A DNA stretch of 64,000 nt, taken from contig NZ_BMLT01000006.1 in NCBI RefSeq assembly GCF_014645375.1, positions 1 to 64,000 of the forward strand, written 5' to 3'. Below the pieces are notes generated by a model. That model did not search any database, was not told where the DNA came from, and worked only from the letters and a program-made list of their open reading frames with translations. Origin of the DNA: Marinobacterium nitratireducens (GTDB lineage: Bacteria; Pseudomonadota; Gammaproteobacteria; Pseudomonadales; Balneatricaceae). This document shows, piece after piece, positions 23,818 to 32,746 of this stretch. Numbering within the stretch: the stretch's first letter is position 1; the number at the start of each line of letters is the position of its first letter. The translations under genes were made by a program, and so were the position numbers.

Positions 23818-24966
23818 CTACCATTCCGCGATGCTGCCGTCTTCGTGGGTCCATACCGGGTTGCGCCAGCGATGTCCGACACGGGCACGCTCTTCGACGT
23901 AGGCCTCGTCGATCTCGACGCCAAGCCCGGGCCCGTCGGGGATGGCGATAAAGCCATCCTCGATCGCGAGCGCCGACCTGTTGACCAGGTAGTCGAGCAC
24001 ATCGTTGTCGCGGTTGTAGTGGATGCCCATGCTCTGTTCCTGGATGAAGGCGTTGTGGCAGACCGCGTCGAGCTGCAATGAGGCCGCCAGCGTCAGCGGA
24101 CCGAGCGGGCAGTGCGGCGCCAGCGCCACGTCGTGCGCCCCGGCAAGGGTGGCAATCTTCAGCCCCTCGCTGATACCGCCGCAGTGGCTCAGGTCCGGCT
24201 GTACGATATCGACCATGCCGTCGGCCAGCAGGTCGCGGAACTGAAAGCGCGTATGCAGGCGCTCTCCGGTGGCGATCGGATAGCCGAGAGCGCCGGCGAT
24301 CTGTCTCAGGCAGGGGAGGTGCTCCGGCAGCACCGGCTCCTCGACGAACATCGGGTGGTAAGGCTGCAACTCGCGCAGCAGCGCCTTGGCCATGGGACGG
24401 TGTACCCGGCCGTGGAAGTCGATGGCGATGCCGACGTCCGGGCCCACTGCGGCGCGGGCCTCGGCGACCCGTGCCACCGCCTCGTCGATCTTGCGATGGC
24501 TGTCGACGATCGCCATCTCGGCGGTGCCGTTCATCTTGAAGGCGGTAAAGCCCTGATCGACCAGCGCCCGGGCGCCGGCGCCAACATCCTGCGGGCGGTC
24601 GCCGCCGGTCCAGGCATAGACGCGCATGCGATCGCGGCAGGTGCCGCCGAGCAGCTGGTGCACAGGTACGCCGAGATCGCGTCCCTTGAGGTCCCAGAGT
24701 GCCTGGTCAATCCCGGCGATGGCGCTCATCAGTACCGGACCGCCGCGGTAAAAACCGGCGCGGTAGAGCTTGTTCCACAGGTGTTCTATGCGGTGCGGAT
24801 CCTCGCCGATCAGGTAGTCGGCAAGCTCCTGCACCGCCGCTTCGACGGTAGCGGCGCGGCCTTCGACCACCGGCTCGCCCCAGCCGTAAACACCGGCGTC
24901 GGTTTCGATCTTGAGGAACAGCCAGCGGGGCGGTACCTGCCAGGTTTTCAGTGCGGTTATTTTCAT
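23818..24966 (-). CDS. dgoD: D-galactonate dehydratase
   Basis: Enolase-superfamily enzyme that removes water from D-galactonate to give 2-keto-3-deoxygalactonate. At 382 residues it is the same length as E. coli DgoD. The catalytic and metal residues fall at the same numbers: Asp183 and His185 in AIDFHGRVH, Glu209 in FVEEPV, Glu235 in IATGER and His285 in APHCPLGP. This strongly supports substrate assignment. It lies just downstream of the TRAP transporter permease genes (9 bases), so uptake and first catabolic step are co-transcribed. Confidence 0.96.
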   Translation of the reverse strand: MKITALKTWQVPPRWLFLKIETDAGVYGWGEPVVEGRAATVEAAVQELADYLIGEDPHRIEHLWNKLYRAGFYRGGPVLMSAIAGIDQALWDLKGRDLGVPVHQLLGGTCRDRMRVYAWTGGDRPQDVGAGARALVDQGFTAFKMNGTAEMAIVDSHRKIDEAVARVAEARAAVGPDVGIAIDFHGRVHRPMAKALLRELQPYHPMFVEEPVLPEHLPCLRQIAGALGYPIATGERLHTRFQFRDLLADGMVDIVQPDLSHCGGISEGLKIATLAGAHDVALAPHCPLGPLTLAASLQLDAVCHNAFIQEQSMGIHYNRDNDVLDYLVNRSALAIEDGFIAIPDGPGLGVEIDEAYVEERARVGHRWRNPVWTHEDGSIAEW

Positions 24967-24974
24967 GGATGACC

Positions 24975-26279
24975 TCAGTCGACGAGCCACATGGCGGTTT
25001 GGGGCCATGCCAGCAGCAGCGCCAGGACGCAGAGCTGCAGGGCGATGAAGGGCAGAACCGAAACGAAGATGTCCTTGAGGCTGACTTCCGGCGGCGCCAC
25101 GCCCTTGAGATAGAAGGCTGCCGGGCCGAATGGCGGCGACAGGAAGGAAACCTGCATATTGACCGCGAACAGGATGCCGAACCAGATCGGGTCGAAGCCC
25201 AGCTGGACGACGATCGGGATGAAGATGGGCAGGGCCAGCATGGCGATGCCGATCCAGTCGAGGAACAGGCCCAGCACCAGCAGGATGGCCATCATCACCA
25301 GGATGATCGCGATCGGTGCCACATCCAGACCCTGGATCAGGCCGGAGACGAATCGGTTGCCGCCCATCAGGTTGTAAACGCCCACCAGGGCCGCGGCGCC
25401 GATACCGATCCAGATGATCATGCCGCAGGTGATCAGCGTCTGGCCGAGGCTCGAATGCAGCACCTTCAGCGAGAACTCGCCGCGCAGCACGATGGCCAGC
25501 AGTACGCCGAACACGCCCATCGCCGCCGCTTCGGTGACCGAGGCGATACCGCCGTAAATGGTACCCAGCACCAGAGCCGCGATCAGGCCCGGCACGACGA
25601 CCGCCTTGAGGGCCTCGCCCTTGCTGGCGAAGCCGCCATCGCTTTCCTCGGGGCGCAGCGGCGGACCCAGTTGCGGGTTGCGCAGGCAGCGTACCAGCAC
25701 GTAGCCGATGTAGGAGGCCATCAGGATCACGGCCGGCGTGATCGCGGCGGTAAAGAGGTCGGCGATCGATACGCTGGCGATCATGCCGTAGATGATCAGC
25801 ACGATCGATGGCGGCATCATGGTGCCGAGGGCGCCGCCGGCGCAGACCACACCGATCGACAGGTGCTTGTCGTAACCCAGGCGCAGCATCTGCGGCAGCG
25901 CGAGGATACCGAGCAGGACGATCTCGCCGCCGATGATGCCGGACAGCGCGGCGAGGAAGAAGGCGACCACCACGGTCTGCACCGCGACCCCGCCGGGCAG
26001 TCGGCCGGCGAACACCCGCATGGCGTTGAACAGGTCCTTGGCGATGCCGGAGCGGTCCAGCAGGGACGCCATCAGTACGAACATCGGCACCGCCACCAGG
26101 GAGTATTCGGTGATGAAACCGTACACCCGGCTGGTGACCAGCGGCAGGGCGTTGGGGCCGAACCAGCCGAAGGTGAAGCCCATCGCCACCAGTCCGGTGA
26201 TGAAGGCCAGCGGCAGGCCGGTGACCAGCAGCGCGAAGATAAGGCCCACCATCAGGACCGTTGCAGTTGCGATATCCAT
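24975..26279 (-). CDS. dctM: TRAP transporter large permease (DctM)
   Basis: The large membrane subunit of a sodium-driven TRAP uptake system. 434 residues, with about 12 hydrophobic helices and family blocks such as PLAFITGLVAMGF, VPMFVLMASLL and GGEIVLLGILALPQM. The substrate is taken to be galactonate/gluconate-type sugar acids from the gene context, not from the sequence. Its ATG overlaps the dctQ stop by one base (TGATG). Confidence 0.93.
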   Translation of the reverse strand: MDIATATVLMVGLIFALLVTGLPLAFITGLVAMGFTFGWFGPNALPLVTSRVYGFITEYSLVAVPMFVLMASLLDRSGIAKDLFNAMRVFAGRLPGGVAVQTVVVAFFLAALSGIIGGEIVLLGILALPQMLRLGYDKHLSIGVVCAGGALGTMMPPSIVLIIYGMIASVSIADLFTAAITPAVILMASYIGYVLVRCLRNPQLGPPLRPEESDGGFASKGEALKAVVVPGLIAALVLGTIYGGIASVTEAAAMGVFGVLLAIVLRGEFSLKVLHSSLGQTLITCGMIIWIGIGAAALVGVYNLMGGNRFVSGLIQGLDVAPIAIILVMMAILLVLGLFLDWIGIAMLALPIFIPIVVQLGFDPIWFGILFAVNMQVSFLSPPFGPAAFYLKGVAPPEVSLKDIFVSVLPFIALQLCVLALLLAWPQTAMWLVD

Positions 26280-26869
26280 CAGTGTGGATCCTCCCGGTTG
26301 CGGGCCGGACGGCAGGACTGGATCAGGTGCAGCAGCGCCTGCAGGGTCATCAGTGCCAGTGCGAACAGAATGAGCCCCTTGGCGAGCGCGGGAATCGGCG
26401 GATTCCAGGAGGTGCCGGAACGTTCCAACTGCCAGTCGCCCATCGGGTTGTGGGATGCGCGCCAGAACATGTTGAAGGCGGCGTAGGACATGGCGATGCA
26501 GAAACCGAGGGTCACCAGATCGTTGAAGCGGTCGAACCAGATGCGCAGTCCCGGGCCGACGGCGTCGTACAGCACCCGCACGCGAATATGCCGGTTCTTC
26601 GCCAGCGTCGCGGGACCGCCGAGGGAGAAACTGGTGGCGACGAGGAATACCACGGTTTCGTGTACCCAGGAGGTCGGCGAGTCGAAAACGTAACGCATGA
26701 TGACTTCGAACACGCTGATCGCCATGGCCAGGAACACCAGCCAGGCGGCAACGGCACCGCCGCGGGATATCAGGCGGTCCAGGGCGTTTCGCTCGCCCCC
26801 GAGCAGGCTCTCGGGTTCGTGGGACGGCGTCGCCGCCGTCTCGTTTGTCTGAGTGGAGAGGGTAGACAT
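26279..26869 (-). CDS. dctQ: TRAP transporter small permease (DctQ)
   Basis: The four-helix small subunit that joins DctM in the inner membrane. 196 residues: a 30-residue soluble N-terminus, then hydrophobic segments AWLVFLAMAISVFEVIMRYVF, ETVVFLVATSFSLGG, DLVTLGFCIAMSYAAF and ALAKGLILFALALMTLQALLHL. GGAGGCACC precedes the ATG. It is placed between dctP and dctM, the usual order P-Q-M. Confidence 0.92.
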   Translation of the reverse strand: MSTLSTQTNETAATPSHEPESLLGGERNALDRLISRGGAVAAWLVFLAMAISVFEVIMRYVFDSPTSWVHETVVFLVATSFSLGGPATLAKNRHIRVRVLYDAVGPGLRIWFDRFNDLVTLGFCIAMSYAAFNMFWRASHNPMGDWQLERSGTSWNPPIPALAKGLILFALALMTLQALLHLIQSCRPARNREDPH

Positions 26870-26914
26870 GGTGCCTCCGCGCGGGCCGCGTCGCGGCCCG
26901 CCGTTCGGGGTGGA

Positions 26915-27967
26915 TTACATCAGGTTGCGGTCGGTCAGGTAGGCGACGACGGAGTCGTAGATCTTCTGGTTGAGCTCGCTTTTTCCGGCCCAGACCTTCC
27001 ATTCTTCCTTGGCGATATTGCGGAATTTGGCGCGCTCCTCCGGCGCCATGTCGATGATGGTAATGTCACCGTCCGCGCGTGCCTTCTTGGCCGCAACGAT
27101 ATCGCGGGCCTTGAGCTTGGCGACCATCTCGTAGGCCATGTCGTCGGTCGCGGTTTCCAGTATCGCCTGGAGATCCGCCGGCAGGCCGTCCCAGATCTCC
27201 TTGTTCAGGGACACCGATACCATCGGCAGCGAGTGGAAACCCGGATAGTTCGGGTACTTGGCGAAGCTGTACAGTCCCTGGTCGTAGTTGGTGGCGAACA
27301 CCGTGTAATCGGCGGCGTCGATCACGCCTTTCTCCAGCGCCGTGTAGACTTCCGAACCCGGCAGGTTGACCGGAGTGGCGCCGGCCTTCTGGAAAATGTT
27401 GTATACCATGCCTTCCGGCGCGCGCAGTTTCAGACCCTTGAGGTCCGCGACGGTACGGATCGGCTTGGTCGAGACGAAGGCTTCGAGGCCGGTCGCCGCC
27501 GCGCCGATGAGATGTACGCCGTAGGGCTCGACCAGCTCGTTGTAGATCTCCTCGCCGCCGCTGTACTTCATGTAGTCGAGAAACTCGAGGGGGTCGCCCC
27601 AGGCGCCGACCAGGTTGCCGAGCATGCCGAAGGCCGGATCACGGCCGGAGAAATAGCTCGGATCGGTGAGGTGGCCCTGCAGGATACCCGAACTGACCGC
27701 GTCCAGCGTCTGGTTTGCCTGCACCACGGCGTTGACCGGCAGGATCTCGATTTCGATGCGGCCGCCCGACATCCTCTTGATGTTGTCGGCCCAGGCCTTC
27801 TTGATTTCGAACTGGGGCTCGCCGGTATTTTCGGAGGTCTGGAAGGTCCAGTTATAGTCCGCCGCCTGGGCGCTGCCCAGCAGCAGACCGGCGCCGAGCA
27901 CGGCGCCCTGAACAGCACGGGAAATTAGGGTTTTCGGGGTCACAGGAGATTCCTTTTTTATTGTCAT
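26915..27967 (-). CDS. dctP: TRAP transporter periplasmic binding protein (DctP)
   Basis: Binds an organic acid in the periplasm and hands it to DctQM. A signal peptide of about 35 residues ends SAQAADYNW. The DctP fold is shown by the TVADLKGLKLRAPEGM block, where the Arg that clamps the ligand carboxylate lies, and by VYTALEKGVIDAADY. 350 residues. It follows gntK by 68 bases on the same strand. A GGAATC-type ribosome site precedes the first ATG, but an internal start cannot be ruled out. Confidence 0.92.
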   Translation of the reverse strand: MTIKKESPVTPKTLISRAVQGAVLGAGLLLGSAQAADYNWTFQTSENTGEPQFEIKKAWADNIKRMSGGRIEIEILPVNAVVQANQTLDAVSSGILQGHLTDPSYFSGRDPAFGMLGNLVGAWGDPLEFLDYMKYSGGEEIYNELVEPYGVHLIGAAATGLEAFVSTKPIRTVADLKGLKLRAPEGMVYNIFQKAGATPVNLPGSEVYTALEKGVIDAADYTVFATNYDQGLYSFAKYPNYPGFHSLPMVSVSLNKEIWDGLPADLQAILETATDDMAYEMVAKLKARDIVAAKKARADGDITIIDMAPEERAKFRNIAKEEWKVWAGKSELNQKIYDSVVAYLTDRNLM

Positions 27968-28035
27968 GACGCACCTTTGGTCATTGAGGTGGGGAAGGAC
28001 GCAGCGGCTGCCAAAAGCCTAGTTGATGCGCCGGG

Positions 28036-28530
28036 TCAGGTTGTCTCGAGAGCTTTCAGCACCTGATCGACGATCTGGTCCACCGTCTGCAGAATCGAGA
28101 CGCGGATGCAGGGTTCGTCGGGTGCGGGCTCTTCGAGGGCTTCAAACTGGCTGGCGACCATGGAGGCCACCATGAAGTGATTCTGTCGCAACGCCATGCG
28201 CCGCTCGATTTCGTCACGAGTGCCCTGGAGGTAGACGAAGGTAACCGGGCCGCTGGCGGCGAGCTGTTCGCGGTAGCGGCGTTTCAGCGCCGAGCAGGAC
28301 AGCACTTTGGACCTGCCGGCGGCGTTGGCGGTCGCCAGCTCCTGTGCCAGTCGCGAGAGCCAGGGAGCGCGGTCGGCATCGGTCAGAGGCGTGCCGGCGG
28401 ACATGCGCTGCACGTTTTCCAGCGGGTGGAAGCTGTCGCCTTCGATGAAGTCGGCGTTCAGTGCGGTGGCGAGGCGCTCGCCGACGGTACTCTTGCCGCA
28501 ACCGCATACGCCCATGATGACTAGGTTCAT
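28036..28530 (-). CDS. gntK: Gluconokinase
   Basis: Phosphorylates D-gluconate to 6-phosphogluconate. 164 residues with P-loop GVCGCGKST (7-15), FIEGDSFHP and LSCSALKRRYREQL, all typical of the GntK/IdnK family. It is the first gene of the minus-strand sugar-acid operon and faces gntR. One repressor operator lies only about 10 bases upstream of its start and another about 120 bases further. Its presence with dgoDAK means that the operon handles gluconate as well as galactonate. Confidence 0.95.
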   Translation of the reverse strand: MNLVIMGVCGCGKSTVGERLATALNADFIEGDSFHPLENVQRMSAGTPLTDADRAPWLSRLAQELATANAAGRSKVLSCSALKRRYREQLAASGPVTFVYLQGTRDEIERRMALRQNHFMVASMVASQFEALEEPAPDEPCIRVSILQTVDQIVDQVLKALETT

Positions 28531-28540
28531 AGTTGTTATT

Positions 28541-28554
28541 TTAGCGCTAACATT
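28541..28554. promoter_or_regulatory. Operator 1, LacI/GntR-type, gntK side
   Basis: TTAGCGCTAACATT contains the perfect palindrome TTAGCGCTAA with the central CG usual for LacI-family operators. An identical 14-base word occurs at 28652-28665. It lies next to the gntK start, where bound repressor would block transcription or initiation. Confidence 0.8.
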
Positions 28555-28651
28555 TCTGTTATTAAAAAATCCCCTTCAGGTGCGGGGATTAGCGATTTTT
28601 TTCAGGTTAAATCAGAATATTTCCTCGGTCAATGGTCTGAGAGAAATAAAT

Positions 28652-28665
28652 TTAGCGCTAACATT
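28652..28665. promoter_or_regulatory. Operator 2, LacI/GntR-type, gntR side
   Basis: Second identical copy of TTAGCGCTAACATT, 111 bases from the first and 66 bases before gntR. The pair spans the divergent gntK-gntR promoter region, so one repressor could control both directions and itself, possibly by looping (111 bases is near a whole number of helical turns). Confidence 0.8.
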
Positions 28666-28730
28666 ATGCTGATTTTTTCACCCTTTGAATGCTGCTAGAA
28701 TGGCGGCACCCAGCCTTCAGGAACCGATCG

Positions 28731-29765
28731 ATGGCCAGTAAATCAAGCCAGTCCCGCAGCCGCAGCAAGGGACGCGTGACCCTGAGCGACGTCGCCAGCA
28801 TGGCCGGTGTCAGCTCGATGACAGTGTCGCGCGCGCTCAATGACCCGGAACGCGTGTCCGAGCAGGTGCGCAGTCGCGTGCGCGAGGCCGTGGAGGCCCT
28901 GGGCTATATCCCCAACCGCGCGGCCAGGTCGCTGGCGGGGCAGCGCAGCTACAGTATTGCGGTGGTGATACCTTCGGTGTCCAACGCGGTGTTCAGCAAT
29001 GTCATCAAGGGGATCTACGATGTCTGCAGTGCCCGCGGCTACGAGATACTGATGGGCAATACCTACTACTCGGTGCAGCAGGAATCGAGCCTGATCGCCA
29101 AGTTCCTGACCCATCACCCGGACGGGCTGATTGTGACCGGGCTGAACATGGCGGACAGCGCCCGGGCGTTGCTGCAGGGGGCCGGGATTCCGGTGGTTCA
29201 GCTGATGGAGGTCGGCGAGGCCGAACCGATCGACCTCAACGTCGGGATATCGCACCGCGACGCCGGTGCCGCCATGGCCCGCTACATGCTGGACAGGGGC
29301 TATCGCCGTATCGGCGTGCTCGGTGCGCAGATGGACTATCGCGCCCAGCGCCGCATTCAGGGCTTCGTCAATGTGCTGGCCGACGCGGGGCGCTACGACG
29401 AGGCGCGCATTGTCACCACCTCCGAGCCCTCGACGGTGCATCTGGGAGGGCAGCTGCTGGGCGACCTGCTGTCGGCGGCGCCCGATACCGATGCTGTCTT
29501 CTGCATTAACGATGACCTGGCCTACGGTGTCATCTACGAGTGCCAGCGGCGCCATATCCGCATTCCGCAGCAGCTGGCCGTCGCCGGCTTCAACGATCTC
29601 GAGGCCTCGGCCTGCATCAATCCTTCGTTGACCTCGGTGTCGACGCCGCTGTACGAGATGGGCCGGGTGGCGGCGCAGATGCTGATGCGACGCCTCGATG
29701 GCGAGACCATCGAGCAGCCGGTGGTGGATCTGGGGTTCGAACTCAGGGCGCGCGAGAGTGCGTGA
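28731..29765 (+). CDS. gntR: LacI-family repressor of sugar-acid use (GntR-like)
   Basis: Transcriptional repressor. Residues 16-65 form the LacI helix-turn-helix and hinge helix (VTLSDVASMAGVSSMTVSRALNDP, then PNRAARSLAGQRS); the rest is a periplasmic-binding-protein-like effector domain. The recognition-helix start SSMTVSRAL is that of GntR-type gluconate regulators. Start chosen at ATG 28731 after CAGGAA. It faces the operon it probably controls, and two identical palindromic operators lie between. The inducer (gluconate, galactonate or a phosphorylated form) is unknown. Confidence 0.9.
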   Translation: MASKSSQSRSRSKGRVTLSDVASMAGVSSMTVSRALNDPERVSEQVRSRVREAVEALGYIPNRAARSLAGQRSYSIAVVIPSVSNAVFSNVIKGIYDVCSARGYEILMGNTYYSVQQESSLIAKFLTHHPDGLIVTGLNMADSARALLQGAGIPVVQLMEVGEAEPIDLNVGISHRDAGAAMARYMLDRGYRRIGVLGAQMDYRAQRRIQGFVNVLADAGRYDEARIVTTSEPSTVHLGGQLLGDLLSAAPDTDAVFCINDDLAYGVIYECQRRHIRIPQQLAVAGFNDLEASACINPSLTSVSTPLYEMGRVAAQMLMRRLDGETIEQPVVDLGFELRARESA

Positions 29766-29775
29766 ATCCGGTTGC

Positions 29776-29796
29776 GCGTAACGCGTAACGCGTAAC
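29776..29796 (+). repeat. Heptamer array H1 (3 units) after gntR
   Basis: GCGTAAC three times without change, starting about 10 bases after the gntR stop codon. Written in common phase these are GTAAC+GC, the same GTNAC+NN plan as the other arrays. Each unit carries TAA on the plus strand. Confidence 0.8.
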
Positions 29797-29839
29797 TGTG
29801 ATAAAGTGCGCCGGTTTTTCGAATAACCGGACGAATTCT

Positions 29840-30406
29840 ATGACTATCGATCAGCAGCTGCTCGAGCGCAGCGGCGGCAAGTGCGAACTCTGTGGGGCCG
29901 AGGACAATCTCACAGCTTACGATATTCCGGCGTCGCCCGTGCCGGGTCTCGACAGTCAGGCGCTGCTGTGCGGTAGCTGTCTTGGCGAAATCGAGACGCC
30001 GGTCGATCAGCATCACTGGCGTTGCCTGAACGACAGCATGTGGAGCCAGGTGCCTGCGGTACAGGTGCTGGCGTGGCGACAGCTCAAGCGCCTTTCCGGC
30101 GAGGTCTGGGCGCAGGATGCGCTGGAAATGCTCTATCTCGATCCCGAAACCGAGCGCTGGGCGCGTGCCGGCATTGTCGAGGAGGACGCCGATGCCGAGC
30201 CGACCCTCGACAGCAACGGTACCCGTTTGCAGGCCGGTGACACCGTCACCCTGATCAAGGATCTGGATGTGAAGGGCGCGGGCTTCACCGCCAAGCGCGG
30301 CACCCAGGTTCGGGATATCCGCCTCACCGACAACCCGAAGCATATCGAGGGCAAGGTCAACGGCGTGCAGATCGTGCTGGTGGCGGCGTATCTGAAAAAA
30401 GCGTGA
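29840..30406 (+). CDS. PhnA-type zinc ribbon protein
   Basis: A 188-residue protein. The N-terminal zinc ribbon has Cys15-x2-Cys18 and Cys44-x2-Cys47; the C-terminal PhnA domain is evident from DSNGTRLQAGDTVTLIKDLDVKGAGFTAKRGTQVRDI and the VNGVQIVL end. E. coli YjdM/PhnA belongs here. Despite the old name, a role in phosphonate use is not established for this family. I start at ATG 29840. The stop TGA lies inside a GTGACAG word that matches the heptamer repeats, and a terminator follows. Confidence 0.88.
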   Translation: MTIDQQLLERSGGKCELCGAEDNLTAYDIPASPVPGLDSQALLCGSCLGEIETPVDQHHWRCLNDSMWSQVPAVQVLAWRQLKRLSGEVWAQDALEMLYLDPETERWARAGIVEEDADAEPTLDSNGTRLQAGDTVTLIKDLDVKGAGFTAKRGTQVRDIRLTDNPKHIEGKVNGVQIVLVAAYLKKA

Positions 30407-30413
30407 CAGGTGC

Positions 30414-30446
30414 CCTGAAAATTGCACCTGCATTTTCAGGATTTTT
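30414..30446 (+). terminator. Terminator after the PhnA-type gene
   Basis: CCTGAAAAT, nine-base loop, ATTTTCAGG, then A and five T. The perfect 9-bp stem begins 8 bases past the stop codon. Confidence 0.8.
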
Positions 30447-30474
30447 GCGGGGCGGCCTTCCGCCATCCATGGCG

Positions 30475-30532
30475 GTTACGGGTTACGGGTTGGCTCAGTG
30501 GCTGCCTGTCACGCGTCACGCGTAACCTGTCA
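30475..30532. repeat. Heptamer array H2, two inverted arms
   Basis: Left arm GTTACGG twice plus GTT (30475-30491); right arm, read on the minus strand from the glycosylase stop: ATGACAG, GTTACGC, GTGACGC, GTGACAG (30532 down to 30505). The first right-arm unit contains the TGA stop of the glycosylase gene. The arms are 15-20 bases apart and partly complementary, so they can fold into a stem between the two convergent genes. Confidence 0.75.
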
Positions 30533-31090
30533 TCTCTTCGGTTGAAGGGTGCGCTGAGCCTGCAAAGCGCACCCCGAGTCCCGCAGGGAGCCCATCACCA
30601 CCCGCCACTGCTCGAGCTTTTGCGCCAGAGGCGTGCCGGCGTTGGCCGGACTGGTGGACGGCAGGCGCGTCATGCTGAGGTGTTCGGGCAGCGGGATCCC
30701 TGCACGGACGACATGCCGCTTGAACATGGTTTCGGCGGTGCCGCCATTGAAATAGATTGCGTGCACCCGAGGATGCCGGCGAAAGAAAGCGCTGAAATCG
30801 TTGGCCTCGACGCTCTCGCCGGCGATGTTCTGGTCCAGGCTGCCGGGTCGGTGGCAGCGGTGCACCACGTCCCAGAGCGCGATGCCGGCCATCTTCAGTC
30901 GCTCCAGCCGCTCGGGGTAGGAGAGGCTAGGGGGGAAACCGAGCAGCGCGGCCATGATCGGCCAGAAACCGTTGCGCGGATGGGCGTAGTACTGCACCTC
31001 CTGCAGTGACTTCACGCCCGGGATCGAGCCCAGGATCAGCACCCGGGCATCGGGCGCGGCAACGTAGTCGAAGCTTTGGATATCGGCCAT
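30530..31090 (-). CDS. Hypoxanthine/deoxyinosine DNA glycosylase (UDG family 6)
   Basis: Base-excision enzyme of the uracil-DNA-glycosylase superfamily that removes deaminated adenine. 186 residues. Motif GSIPG is at 21-25, and YYAHPRNGFWPIM (34-46) includes Asn40, the position of the catalytic Asn in family 6. LPSTSPANA near the C-terminus is the second family motif. The start is ATG 31090. It is convergent with the PhnA-type gene and lies downstream of no obvious partner. A Mug-type G:T/U glycosylase is a less likely reading because the family-6 PRNGFW block is intact. Confidence 0.87.
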   Translation of the reverse strand: MADIQSFDYVAAPDARVLILGSIPGVKSLQEVQYYAHPRNGFWPIMAALLGFPPSLSYPERLERLKMAGIALWDVVHRCHRPGSLDQNIAGESVEANDFSAFFRRHPRVHAIYFNGGTAETMFKRHVVRAGIPLPEHLSMTRLPSTSPANAGTPLAQKLEQWRVVMGSLRDSGCALQAQRTLQPKR

Positions 31091-31175
31091 GTGGACACTG
31101 CGAAGGCGGCTGGGGTTTCGGAATATCGGGTCGGTGGTTACAGGTGACGGGAGATTGCCGCGGTAACCGACGTTG

Positions 31176-31200
31176 TTCGCCCGGAGACCGGGCTCCTACA
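31176..31200 (-). repeat. REP-type repeat
   Basis: TTCGCCCGGAGACCGGGCTCCTACA is the inverse form of GTAGGAGC-stem-GCGAA, with the perfect stem CCCGG/CCGGG. It sits 5 bases before the large heptamer array in the gap between gatB and the glycosylase gene. Confidence 0.75.
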
Positions 31201-31205
31201 ATGAA

Positions 31206-31288
31206 CCCGTCACCCGTCACCCGTCACCCGTCACCCGTCACCCGTCACCCGTCACCCGTCACCCGTCACCCGTCACCCGTCACCCTCA
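31206..31288 (-). repeat. Heptamer array H3 (11 perfect units) at the gatB stop
   Basis: CCCGTCA eleven times without error (31206-31282). Read on the gatB strand this is TGACGGG repeated, and the gatB stop gives a six-base version TGAGGG at the start of the series, lacking one C. The perfect identity of the units points to recent expansion. Confidence 0.92.
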
Positions 31289-32740
31289 TTCGCAGAGCGC
31301 GTCGAGCTTCTGCTTGAGTATGCCGGTCACGGCACCCGGATTGGCCTTGCCGCCGGTGGCCTTCATCACCTGACCCATGAAGAAGCCGAGCATCTTGCCG
31401 CGCTTCTCGACGGGCGCTGCCTTGTACTGCTCGACCTGCTTGTCGCTGTTGGCAATCACTTCGTCGACGATCTTCTCGATGGCGCCGGTATCGGTGACCT
31501 GCTTCAGACCCTTGGCCTCGATGATCTCGTCGGCGCTGCCGCCCTCGGACCACATCACCTCGAACACCTTCTTGGCGATATTGCCGGAGATGGTGTCGTC
31601 CTTGATGCGCTCGAGCAGGCCGCCGAGCTGCTCCGCCGCCACCGGCGAGGCGCCGATTTCGGTGTCGTTCTGGTTCAGGTATTTGGCCAGTTCGCCCATC
31701 ACCCAGTTCGCCGCCAGTTTGCCGTCGCCGCAGCGCTTGGCCACTTCCTCGTAGTAAGCCGCCTGGACCGGCGTCGACGACAGCACGCTGGCGTCGTATT
31801 CCGACAGGCCGTACTGTTCGATGAACAGCGATTTCCACTGATCCGGCAGCATCGGCAGCGTCTCGCGCACCGCCTCGATGTAGCTGTCGTCGATAATCAC
31901 CGGCAGCAGGTCGGGGCAGGGGAAGTAGCGGTAGTCGTTGGCCTCTTCCTTGCTTCGCATGGCGCGCGCGACCTTGGTGTCGCCGTTGTAGAGGCGGGTT
32001 TCCTGAACGATCTCGCCACCGCTCTCGATTACCTCGATCTGACGCTCGACCTCGAGCTCGATCGCCTCCTCCATGAAACGGAAGGAGTTGAGGTTCTTGG
32101 TTTCGGTGCGGGTGCCCAGGGTGTCGCTGCCGGCCGGGCGCACCGAGACGTTGACGTCGAAGCGCATCGAGCCCTCGGCCATGTTGCCGTCGCAGATGCC
32201 GATCGAGGTGACGATCGAGTGCAGCTTGCGGGCGAACGCCACGGCTTCTTCGGCCGAGCGCATATCCGGCTCGGTGACGATTTCGATCAGCGGCGTGCCG
32301 GCACGGTTGAGGTCGATGCCGGACATGCCATGGAAGTCCTCGTGCAGCGACTTGCCGGCGTCCTCCTCGAGATGCGCGTGGTGGATGCGCACGCGACGGC
32401 TGCTGCCGTCATCGAGGCTGATATCGACATGACCGGGACCCACGATCGGCTCGGCCAGCTGGGTGGTCTGGTAGCCCTTGGGCAGGTCCGGGTAGAAGTA
32501 GTTCTTGCGCTCGAACACCGAACGCTTGCCGATTTCGGCGTCCACCGCGAGGCCAAAGGCCACCGCCTTGCGCACGGCTTCCGCATTCAGCACCGGCAGG
32601 GTGCCGGGCAGCGCCAGGTCGACGGCGCAGGCCTGGGTATTGGGTTCGGCGCCGAAGGCGGTGCTGGCGCCGGAGAAAATCTTGGTCCTGGTCGAGAGCT
32701 GAACGTGGATTTCCAGCCCGATTACGGTTTCCCATTGCAT
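31286..32740 (-). CDS. gatB: Asp/Glu-tRNA amidotransferase subunit B
   Basis: tRNA-binding kinase subunit of the GatCAB complex, which converts Glu-tRNA(Gln) and/or Asp-tRNA(Asn) to the amidated forms. 484 residues beginning [20 protein letters not shown] (here with a leading MQW), then [23 protein letters not shown] and the [10 protein letters not shown] block; the C-terminal YqeY-like domain ends the protein. It is the third gene of gatC-gatA-gatB. Its stop codon abuts the 11-unit heptamer array. Confidence 0.97.
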   Translation of the reverse strand: MQWETVIGLEIHVQLSTRTKIFSGASTAFGAEPNTQACAVDLALPGTLPVLNAEAVRKAVAFGLAVDAEIGKRSVFERKNYFYPDLPKGYQTTQLAEPIVGPGHVDISLDDGSSRRVRIHHAHLEEDAGKSLHEDFHGMSGIDLNRAGTPLIEIVTEPDMRSAEEAVAFARKLHSIVTSIGICDGNMAEGSMRFDVNVSVRPAGSDTLGTRTETKNLNSFRFMEEAIELEVERQIEVIESGGEIVQETRLYNGDTKVARAMRSKEEANDYRYFPCPDLLPVIIDDSYIEAVRETLPMLPDQWKSLFIEQYGLSEYDASVLSSTPVQAAYYEEVAKRCGDGKLAANWVMGELAKYLNQNDTEIGASPVAAEQLGGLLERIKDDTISGNIAKKVFEVMWSEGGSADEIIEAKGLKQVTDTGAIEKIVDEVIANSDKQVEQYKAAPVEKRGKMLGFFMGQVMKATGGKANPGAVTGILKQKLDALCE

Positions 32741-32746
32741 CTTGCG

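Noticed and set aside
24951-26486. A 511-codon plus-strand frame opposite dctM
   Set aside because: Extremely rich in His, Asp, Gln and Arg, as expected from the complement of a membrane protein gene; no family match.
31206-31282. CRISPR-like look of the tandem repeats
   Set aside because: Units are 7 bases and directly adjoining, with no spacers and no cas genes.
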